From Vicugna pacos (taxonomy: Eukaryota; Chordata; Mammalia; Artiodactyla; Camelidae), in the NCBI RefSeq assembly GCF_048564905.1, contig NC_133014.1:5279136-5343135 (forward strand): a DNA stretch of 64,000 nt, given 5' to 3'. Every line of letters starts with the position of its first letter. Within the stretch, counting starts at the first letter, position 1. Below are positions 55,721 through 64,000 of this stretch, piece after piece. The notes under the pieces are model-generated. The model was not told where the DNA came from and ran no database searches. It saw nothing but the letters and a program-made list of their open reading frames with translations. Made by a program: the position numbers and the translations under genes.

Positions 55721-56219
55721 TTTCAGTCTGAAAAGTAAAGGTTTTATGTATGAATCTGAACAGGAGCAGCACACTTTCTGCCATGCTTTTATAGCTCTCC
55801 CCTGAAACCCTGTCCTCCCTGTCCGGCCTCATGGTACGATGAGGACGAAGTCACCTTGGAAGGCCCTGTGGAAACTCCAGGGGTGAGAAAGGAGTGAGCA
55901 GCTGAGTAAGCCAGGAGGGGCTCCGCTGTCTGAGGACAGACAGAAGGAGGGAGTGGGGGTGCTGGCCACAGGAAAACCAGCCAGCTCGCTTAACTGTTTG
56001 CCCATGTGAAGTGACTAAATTATAACCACGATCCCTCTGAGACTAATAGCTTATGCCCACCGTATAATCTACCCCCTGCTAATTCCAGAGAATCTGCTAC
56101 TGTGCTCAGCATTTGCCAGCCTTTATCTCATGGACACTTTCCTTTGTCGTGGGATCAGCGTGGCCTTTATTTTCCCCGGCATTAGAATCATCATCTGTAA
56201 ATCTGTGACAATTCTGAGA

Positions 56220-57465
56220 TTCACATGGAAATTTAAATTACTTAAAAGAGCCAAAATATTATTTTAAAAAATAAGTACAGAACTGGAGAACTAATACAAC
56301 TTGTTTATAAGATTTAATATAAAGCCACAATGATGAGAACAGTGTGGTGCTGGCATAAAGATAGATACATAGAACAAAAGATCAAAGGAGTCTAGAAATA
56401 GACTCACACATGTAAGGCAAGTTGATTTTTCATAAAAGCATCAGTATAAGTCTCTGGGGAAAGCACAGTGTTTTCAACAAATGATGATGGAAAAATTGGC
56501 CATCTATCTGGAATAAATCTTTATTGCACATGATACACAAAAATAAAATCAAAATGGATCATATATGTAGAAAGTTACATAGTGGAAAACCTTAATAACT
56601 TGGAGTAGGACAAATATTTCTTAGACTAGATACAAAAATCATCAACCATGAAAGAAAAAGAAATAACTTGAACTTCATCAAAATTAAGAACCATTATATC
56701 AAAGGCATCATTACAATTGGAATAAGTCAAACCAAAGTCTCAGACCCAAAACTCAATTTAGACATCTGATGAAGGACTTGTGTCTAGTTCAGAAATAAGT
56801 TTTACAAGTCAGTATAAAGAAGACAAATAGCCCCATTAAAAAAAGAGGAAGAGCGTTAAACTGATATTTCACAAGAGAAAATGTATCAATGTTGAACAAA
56901 TACAAAAAAAAAAAAGATGTTCCAAGGTAACTTATTAGAGAAATGCAAGTGATTAAGATCACAGTGAGATCCAGCATTGTGGGTAGTATTAAAATGACTG
57001 ACAACACCAAGTGCTGGTGAGAATGTGGTGCAAAGAGCTCCCAGCACATTACTGATCAGCACGTAAAATGGTAAATGACTTTGGAAAGTGGCTTGGCAGT
57101 TTCTAAGAAATGTCATGTGACTCAGGAATTTTTCCCCTAAAGATTTGACCAAACGAAATAAAAAAAAAATGTGTGCCTATAAAGAGACTCACATCAGTCT
57201 CATAGACTCTTGACGACCATCACCACGTACATGGATAAACTTTTATACTCATATGATGGAATGCTACTCAGAAATTAAAAAGAAGGAACTACTGATCTGT
57301 GCAATTTGAATGAATTTCAGAAACATTATGCCGCGTGAAAGAAGCTAGGTGTGAAAGAGTGCACGCTATATGATCTCATTTACATAATGTTCTAAAACTG
57401 TAAAGCTAATGAGTGATTGTCTGGGATGAGGAGATGACAGCCTTCGATTAACCGTAAAGGAGCAT
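56220..57465 (+). repeat. L1 ORF2 3' part, sense
   Basis: AACAGTGTGGTGCTGGCATA, AAAATTGGCCATCTATCTGG, AGTGCTGGTGAGAATGTGGT, ACTCATATGATGGAATGCTA and GCTATATGATCTCATTTACA. Old, with many lesions. Confidence 0.88.
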
Positions 57466-57775
57466 GAGAGACCAAAGTGGATTCTGGAATGCTTATATCA
57501 GACAAAATAGACTATAAGACAAAGACTGTGACAAGAGACAAAAAAAAAAGGATTTATATAATGATAAAAAAAAATCAATCTAACAGAAGGCAGGCAAGAA
57601 TATATAGTGGGGATGACAGTATTTTCAATAAGTGGTGTTGGGAAAACTGGACAGCTCCGTGCCAAAGAATGAAACTGAATCACTTTCTTAGACCACAAAC
57701 AGAAATAAAATCCAAATGGGTTAAAGACTTAAATGTAAGATCTGAAACCATAAAACTCTAATAACTAGTCAGGAT
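57466..57775 (+). repeat. Second L1 ORF2 fragment, sense
   Basis: AAGTGGTGTTGGGAAAACTG, GGGTTAAAGACTTAAATGTA and GAAACCATAAAACTC repeat a region already seen in the preceding copy, so this is a separate insertion or a duplication. Confidence 0.75.
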
Positions 57776-57814
57776 TGCAATGGTACCATGCTTTTGCCGA
57801 TGTCACCAGTTACG

Positions 57815-58905
57815 TCCACATAATTGCTAAAGCCAGTGTCTGTCCTCAGTCTCCACCTTTCCTTGAGCCCTGAGAAGTGTCTGTCACAGTGGAACACTTC
57901 CTCCCTCATCTTTCTTCAGGACGCCACTGGCTTCTCCTCACATCTCTTCTCTCCATCGCTGCATGATTCAGAGCTCAAACCTCTTTTCTTCTCTGTCCAC
58001 ACTCATACTCCATGTGATGTGGTCTAGTATCCAGGTTGTAAACATCTTCTATATGGCTGATTACACTCTCAAAGTTTAACCTGCCATCCAGACTCTCCCC
58101 GCTGAACTCTGGACTCAGACATGCTCCTGCTGACTTGATGTCTCCACTTGTCTGTGTCCGAGACATCTCAAAATTAACCCATCAAGATTGATTTCTACTC
58201 TTCACACCAAAGCCTGCTCTTCCAACAGCGCTCATCATGGTGGATGGCAACTCCATCTTCACGGCTGCGCAGATCAAAATCCATGGCGGTTTCCTTAAAC
58301 CTCTTTCACCAACACACCTCATTCAGTCCTTCAGCAAGTCCCATTAAATCTACTTGCCAAGTCTGTGACCACCGCTTATGGCCCTCACTGGTGGTCCAGG
58401 CCACCATCATCTTTTGCCTGGATTATTGAGAAACTTCCAAACTCATCTCTTTGGTCCTTCCCTTGCCCCCTTAGGATCTGTTTTCAAAGCAGAAACCAGC
58501 ATGGTCCTTTTACTCATTGCCCCTCTGTGGTCTGCTAGCCCGCACACCTCTCTGATTCACATCCTTCTGTGCCCCCACCTTCATTCCACACTCTCCTCCT
58601 CTCTCTTCCCTGAACACCCCACGCTTGCCCTCACCTCAGAGCTATTTCCCCTATCTGAGATTCTCTTCCTCCAGGCTGCTGTGTGACTGGCTCCCTCACC
58701 TTCCCCTTAATGAGTCTACCTTTTACCTCAACCAGCCCTGTGCTCCCAACCTCCTCGCTCTATTTTTCTATGGCTTTTATAACCTCCTAATGTACTACAT
58801 AATTATTATTCACCACACACAGACTTTCTGTTCTGTTCACTGATGTATCCCCAGGGCAGGTCCTCAATAAATGCCTTCTGAATGAACAAATGAATGAATG
58901 GTCTC
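57815..58905 (+). repeat. Long L2 LINE, sense, with intact 3' end
   Basis: About 1.1 kb: TGGTGGTCCAGGCCACCATC, TTTTGCCTGGATTATTGAGA, GTTCACTGATGTATCCCCAG, CCTCAATAAATGCCTTCTGA and GAATGAATG. One of the longest repeats here; no coding capacity remains. Confidence 0.88.
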
Positions 58906-60270
58906 TTGTTGAGTAAGCATAAGGATGAATTTGTAAATTTTTTTTTACTGAATTGAATCTTTTTCTTTATAAGAGTGCCAGGTTTAAGGATGCTTTTATT
59001 ATAAAGGTGAAAATAGAAAGTGGGAGAAATTTTTCCTGGATTTGACCCAGAGGCCAGAGGCACAAACCGTCACTGACAGACTGAAAGAAAGAAAGAATTA
59101 AAGTGGCAACAAATATATACTGAAGGGCAGAGAAACAGAAAAGCAAACCCATAGGAGCCATGTTTGAATTAAACCTCTAAGTTGCTCAAAATACTCCCTT
59201 ATGACAGCAGGAGCCAAATCCATTCTGAGGTTGTTTGTTTGGTTGCAATGATTTAAAAATATCTTAGTTTCATAAAGCTTAATGTAGATCCCATTATGAA
59301 AAGCTTAATCACTTTGCATCAGGCTCGTTTCCTAGAAAATTCCTATTCTGAGTCATTTCTCTGTACCTTTTAAAAACTGGTGTTTTTGTCAGCAGTGATC
59401 TAACAGAGACTTGTTGGAGGAAAAATTCTTTCTCCCAATGCTCGAAAAATATTTTTTTGAAATGAAGATAAAGGAATTTTGAACATTCCAACCCAGAATC
59501 TGTCGGGGGACCTGCGCTCACCATTCCTACCGAGTAGTGAAACGCAGGGAAATGTGCCCCTCCTGAACACGGGAGTCAAGGTTTTCTTTAGAGTTTGAGA
59601 TTACCGCTGATGGTGAACTGAAGGACATTCGGATACCAGTGCACAGTATGGAGTTCTTTCAGCCAAGCTTCCAGCAGAAAGCAGCTGATAGGTTCTGATC
59701 CCCCAAGACGCCAGAGTGAAGAGGACTTTTAGAAAATGCTCAGTCAGCACCAATCATCCTGGAGGTGGGCGGGGAGAGTGAGGAGTGGGGAGAGTGACAT
59801 CAGATGTACCCCATTCCTCAGGGACAAGTCATCCCGCTCAGAGCTTTAGTTGGGTGCAGGGGAGCAAAGAGGGTGGAGGCGCCAGTGGGCAGAGGTAGAT
59901 CCCTAAGCCCCTTTGACTACAAGGCTTCTAAGAGGAAGGGGTAAGGATGTCTCAGTCCCCAGCTAAGAGTGGGCTGAAACAGACACCCAACATTCACACT
60001 TAAACCATGTTTGAAGAAGTTGTCAAAAGACATAAGTGGTCTTGGATAGGGTCTGCGGTCGCTGACATTCAAAGTTATCCATCCACCTTGGGAATAAGTC
60101 ATAGCTCTTGTCTAAATCTCAATTACACTGTCAGAGAAAGGGGACACCATCTTTATTTTGTACTTTTCCATCAGGGCCCTGTCCCTTTGGACCTGGGGTT
60201 CCATCACCCAACCATTCTCATGCTCATTTTCAGTCTTGCATAGTGAGCCCAAGCTCTCACCAGCATTACG
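58906..60270. other. IL1RL1 first intron, nothing recognised
   Basis: No exon or named repeat identified. A G-rich patch (GGTGGGCGGGGAGAGTGAGG) lies at 59764-59783. Confidence 0.4.
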
Positions 60271-60274
60271 TGAC

Positions 60275-60425
60275 ACGGGAGTTGAATGCACAGGATTTGA
60301 GTCAGCCAGGTCCGAGTTTTGTCCCTAATTCACAGAATGATCACAGGAACCACAGGATATGGCGCATAGCAAACACTTGGCTCACGGTCTGGTATACAGC
60401 AGACTCTCAGTAAATAGTTATTGTT
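60275..60425 (-). repeat. MIR SINE fragment, antisense
   Basis: AGTCAGCCAGGTCCGAGTTT and ACTCTCAGTAAATAGTTATT are the two ends of antisense MIR. Confidence 0.5.
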
Positions 60426-60599
60426 GGTGCTGCTGCTATGTTATTACAAGCGTGCTAAGGAGACCGTGCCCCAGACAAGCCGGCGCCTCCTCGCTCCTTG
60501 CCAAGCACAGTTTGTCACCTCGTTTCCCCGCTCTCCCCTGTATTTGATCGCAGTTCTTAGGAATGCTCCTAAAAGAAAACATAGGGTAAAAGCTTCGTG

Positions 60600-61680
60600 A
60601 CACTGGTCTTGGCAATGATTTCATGGATGTGCAGCCAAAAGCATAGAAAAATAGATTAAAAAGTGAAAGAAAAATAGACACGGGGACTACATCAAACTAA
60701 AAAGATCTCATGCAGCAGTAGAAACAGTCAACAGAGTGAAACGGCAGAAGTCATATATCTGGTGAAGGATTGATTTCCAAGATACGTAAGGAACCGATAC
60801 AACTCAATAGCAAATAATAATGATAATAATAACCCAATGTATAAATAGGCAGAGGACTTGAATAGCCATTTCTCCAAAGAAGACATACAGATGGGCAACA
60901 GGTGCATAAAAAGATGCTCGGCCGCCCTAATCATCAGGGAAACGCAGATCAAAACTGCAGTGAGATACCACCTCAGCCCTGTCAGGAGAGCTATTACCAA
61001 AGAAACACGAGGTAACAAGGGTTGGAGAGGATGTGGAGAAATTGGAACCCTTGTGCAGTTGGTGGGAACGCACAGTGATACAGTTGCTATGGAAAACATT
61101 AAGATTCCTGGAAAAGCTGAAGATAGAAACACCAGGGGATCCAGCACGCCCACGGCAGGGTATTTGTCCCAAAAATTTGAAATCCGAATCTCCAAGAGAT
61201 ACCTGCACTCTCGTGTTCCTTGCAGCACGACTGACAACAGCCAAGACATGGAAACAACCTAAATGTCCATCGAGAGACGCGTGGATGAAGAAAGTGTTAG
61301 TTACACACTTGCCGGATACGTGTATACGACGGAAGGGTGTTCAGACTGAGCCTGGAGGGCACTGTGTTAAGTGAAGTAAGCCAGGCACAGAAGGACAAAT
61401 ACTGCCCGATTCGACTTGCATCAAGTATTAAAACAAATACACAAAACCGAAGAGTGGAATGGTGGTTTCCAGGGGCCTGGAGAGGAGGAAATGGAGAGAG
61501 GATGGACACCCACACACACTTTCAGTTACGTAAGACGAATAATTTCTAGAGATCGATGGTACAATATTGTGCAGGAAGTCAAAAGTACCGGATTGTACAT
61601 GTAAACATTTGTTAAAATGGTAGAGCTCATGGTAAGGGTTTTTACCAGACAGAATTTTTAAAAATTTTAAGTGCCTGTTT
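60600..61680 (+). repeat. L1 ORF2 end and 3' UTR, sense
   Basis: GGACTACATCAAACTAAAAA, GCCATTTCTCCAAAGAAGAC, CAGATCAAAACTGCAGTGAG, GAGGATGTGGAGAAATTGGA and AGACATGGAAACAACCTAAA. The long frames at 60728-61262 on both strands belong to this element. Confidence 0.9.
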
Positions 61681-63177
61681 AGAATGCAGACAACCCACCT
61701 AACCCCTTTTCTTCCTCTTTCTGAGAACTGGATTTGGTTGCTGTTATGTTTTGTTCCAGACCAGAGGGGCCCTTCCCTCCACCCTGAACTGGGACCCTAG
61801 GACAGGCACACACGTGCACACAGGTGCACACTCACACGGTTCCAGCATCACACTGCCCTGCATCGTGTTCCACCCGCTGGGGTGCCCTTCCCCTTGGATA
61901 TCAACGTCACCCAAAACTTTGGAGACCCTCCCCTTTGCAGTTTTCTATCTCTGCACTCACAGAAAACTGGGAAGTGTGGAGGGTCGAGCACAGAAATATA
62001 GACCCTCATAATCACAGGACAAATACTGAAGGACATAGATGAAGAGTTCTTCTGGAAAAAGCAGGAATCCAAAATCCAAAGACACCCCAGATCTGTTTGA
62101 GCTGTTGGTCCACATCTCCAGACACAGAGGCATCTAGTTAAGAAAACACATTGGGACCAATTTCTTCATCTAAACGGTCTGTTCAAGAACAGAGGGAACC
62201 CAATGTTCTGCTGGGGATTCTGTCATTCAAACCAGCGACCATGGCAGGCGGGCAGCAGGGCACAGAGATGGGCGTCCCCAGAGCAGGAAAGGTGAAAATG
62301 AGTGACCGTGATGGAGACTGACATCGTTAAGTGTTTGCTGTCAGACAGGTCCTGAGCTGTCACTTTACGTCCACGTCACCTTTTGAAACCACCCTCTGAA
62401 CTAGGCATTAGTCCTGATATGCTGGTTTTATAAGGAATACAAGAACTCAAGAGCTTAGATGCGTGTCCTAGAGTCTCGCATCAAGGAGGTGCAAGAACTG
62501 CTACATTCAGAGGAAACACGACTCCCACTTCTCTGCCCCGGACACTCGGCAGGCAGGGCCTTGGGGGCCCGCTCTGGCTCGCCAGACTCTTCGCACTTTT
62601 GAGGGCAGCCTTGAGAGAGGAAAGAAACGGACGGAGCCACTAACCGGAAGCACCAATGCCACATGTGAGCTTAGTTCTTCACTCCCTTCCTCCCCTAAAC
62701 CAAACTGGCCCCCACAGACCACCTCCTCATCCCCATCACGTTTCCAGCCTGGGTTTCCTTGTCCTGGAGGGCCCGACCCCTCTTCCCTGCACCTCATCCG
62801 TCCCCCTCGCCCCCTTCACTCAGCATCTCCCTACTTCCTGAGCTCTTTTCCCTCTTCCATCGTCTGAGTAGATTCTAACTCTGGGTTTTGGTGGATTCCA
62901 GCAAGAATAATGCTGGCACATGAGCACTTTGTATGTACCGAAGGACCCCGCAAGCCCACCACACCCTCCGCCATTTGTTTTCCAATACAAGAGGTCAAAG
63001 TTCCACGTTATGCAAACAAAACTTCAGCAGACTTTATCAGTCTGTAACTTGACTTTCCCATTGGTAATACTGCCTTTTTCATAGACAGAAAATTGAGAGC
63101 AATGATTATTTTTAACCTAAATTTTTGTTTTAATATTCCATTCACTTTGAGATAAAACATTTTTCAACACCCACCCC

Positions 63178-63178
<1 letters not shown>
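61681..63178. other. IL1RL1 first intron near the distal exon
   Basis: Contains a probable MIR at 62310-62480 (sense, decayed: TAAGTGTTTGCTGTCAGACA, ATTAGTCCTGATATGCTGGT). Otherwise I recognise nothing. Confidence 0.4.

Positions 63179-63179
<1 letters not shown>

Positions 63180-63213
<34 letters not shown>
63180..63213 (+). repeat. (CA)n microsatellite beside IL1RL1 exon 1a donor
   Basis: About 17 CA units (GT in the transcript), starting some 16 bases inside the intron from the candidate donor at 63229. Confidence 0.95.
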
Positions 63214-63215
<2 letters not shown>

Positions 63216-63228
63216 GAAAGGCGCTTAC

Positions 63229-63345
63229 CATCAGTGAGGCTGACTGAGAGCTTTCTTCCTCAAATTCCTACCAACCAAGATTATTAATCCCAAAAAACAG
63301 CTTCTCTAATAACTCTATGCTAAATGCATTAGGCACCTTTCTTTA
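63229..63345 (-). promoter_or_regulatory. IL1RL1: Candidate distal non-coding first exon (1a) of IL1RL1
   Basis: A consensus donor (TGATG|GTAAGC) ends at 63229. The sequence before it (TTTGAGGAAGAAAGCTCTCA) resembles the 5' part of human ST2 mRNA as I remember it (GTTGAGGAAGAAAGAACTCA). Human and mouse ST2 have a distal promoter used by mast cells and other haematopoietic cells. The exon start is not defined. The intron to the first coding exon would be about 12.6 kb. Confidence 0.5.
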
Positions 63346-63362
63346 AAAACCTCCCATTTTCC

Positions 63363-63536
63363 TTATCAGTTAAGACACAGGAACCAGTCACTGATAAGCT
63401 GAAACCGATGAAGTGCTCTGTTAAATACCAGCTTCGGTTTTCACCACATCGCCTACTTGAAAGAGCTCTGATGAAGCTGCTTCCAATTGTAACGTTATCT
63501 CCATAGAGGGTCACATTTTCTCAACTCGATTTTATC
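63363..63536. promoter_or_regulatory. IL1RL1: GATA-motif cluster upstream of distal IL1RL1 exon
   Basis: Four GATAA cores lie within 175 bases: 63363-63367 (minus), 63393-63397 (plus), 63495-63499 (minus) and 63532-63536 (minus). They are immediately upstream of the candidate distal exon in transcript direction. It is established that the ST2 distal promoter is driven by GATA factors. The motif itself is short, so position and clustering are the evidence. Confidence 0.5.
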
Positions 63537-63539
63537 TCC

Positions 63540-64000
63540 CCCGTGGGTGATAGTCTCAGCAAAACTTCCCCGACTCCATCTAGGTGACAGGTCACTCAGT
63601 GCCCTTATAGTGAGTTGGTGGCTGCAACTTTGCAAAAGCTGCAGCTCTGAGAACAACAGGGCACATTTCTGACAGCAAGTTTTACTGTAGATGTCCCAGT
63701 GTCAATGTTTGGAAAACTCTGATGCATTCTGGGTGCGGTAAGTGAATGCCAGGCTCTGTGTGCAAGGATTTTTTTGGACATGCCGTCCCCTGCACTCCTT
63801 AGAGGCCTACCAGGGGCTCAGAGAGGTTGACTAACTACCTTACTTGAGGCAACAGCCTGTTCAAGGTAAAGCCAGCATCCAAAGCATCTGTAATTGGCCT
63901 CTTCCCACGTGTCCAGCTGGCCAGTCTTGGGCGTTTGCAATACAGGTCTGTGGACACACGTTGCAACTATTAGAATTCTGAATAAAGCAACTTTAATCAT
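63540..64000. other. Upstream flank of distal IL1RL1 promoter
   Basis: No gene seen. A MIR-like fragment (GGCTCAGAGAGGTTGACTAA) lies at about 63775-63900. The 60-codon frame entering from the right edge has no similarity I can name. Confidence 0.4.

Noticed and set aside
60728-61262. Frames of 105-173 codons on both strands
   Set aside because: They lie in L1 ORF2/3' UTR sequence; the minus-strand ones are antisense shadows.

Overview
This window is mammalian nuclear DNA, almost certainly from a camelid (camel, llama or alpaca). The camelid label rests on three copies of the tRNA-derived vic-type SINE, with its A/B-box body, 'CTTAGCATGCACAAGG'-type core and (AAATA)n tail. These sit among ordinary mammalian MIR, L2, L1, hAT and Tigger repeats. 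The protein-coding content is two neighbouring genes of the interleukin-1 receptor cluster. Both lie on the minus strand, so transcription runs right to left. Their order matches human: IL1RL1 (ST2, IL-33 receptor) upstream, IL18R1 (IL-18 receptor alpha) downstream.

Right part (about 63.4 kb down to 35 kb): IL1RL1. Ten coding exons are all intact and in phase between 50.5 and 36.0 kb. They encode signal peptide, three Ig domains, a transmembrane segment and a TIR domain (547 residues from the conserved start). A candidate distal first exon near 63.23-63.35 kb has four GATA motifs just upstream. A candidate proximal first exon ends at 51458. Reading through the donor of coding exon 8 gives the soluble ST2 ending (stop at 44138-44140), predicted at 328 residues. 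The rest of this part is introns holding old LINE/SINE sequence.

Middle (35.0-33.8 kb): a short intergenic gap, then a strong CpG island (about 33.75-34.55 kb). On the minus strand the island carries a consensus splice donor at 33838. I read this as the IL18R1 promoter and non-coding first exon.

Left part (33.8 kb to the left edge): IL18R1. Nine coding exons from the ATG at 28158-28160 to the first TIR exon (1942-2100) are intact and in phase, giving 418 complete codons. The last coding exon lies beyond the left edge. The introns carry three Tigger1-derived DNA transposons, one with a camelid SINE nested in it, plus L1, L2, MIR, MER20-like and MER5-like copies, and several CA/GT repeats.

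Together the two genes encode receptors for the IL-1-family cytokines IL-33 and IL-18, which by established knowledge signal through TIR-MyD88 in type-2 and type-1 lymphoid cells respectively. I found no rRNA, CRISPR, or functional tRNA, and no genuinely novel system. The most useful observations are lineage-specific details of IL1RL1 (an extra upstream in-frame ATG, a shortened C-terminus, the soluble-isoform signal, the distal GATA cluster) and the compact IL1RL1-IL18R1 junction at the CpG island. Exon limits were read by eye from splice sites, reading phase and remembered human protein sequences; repeat limits are approximate.
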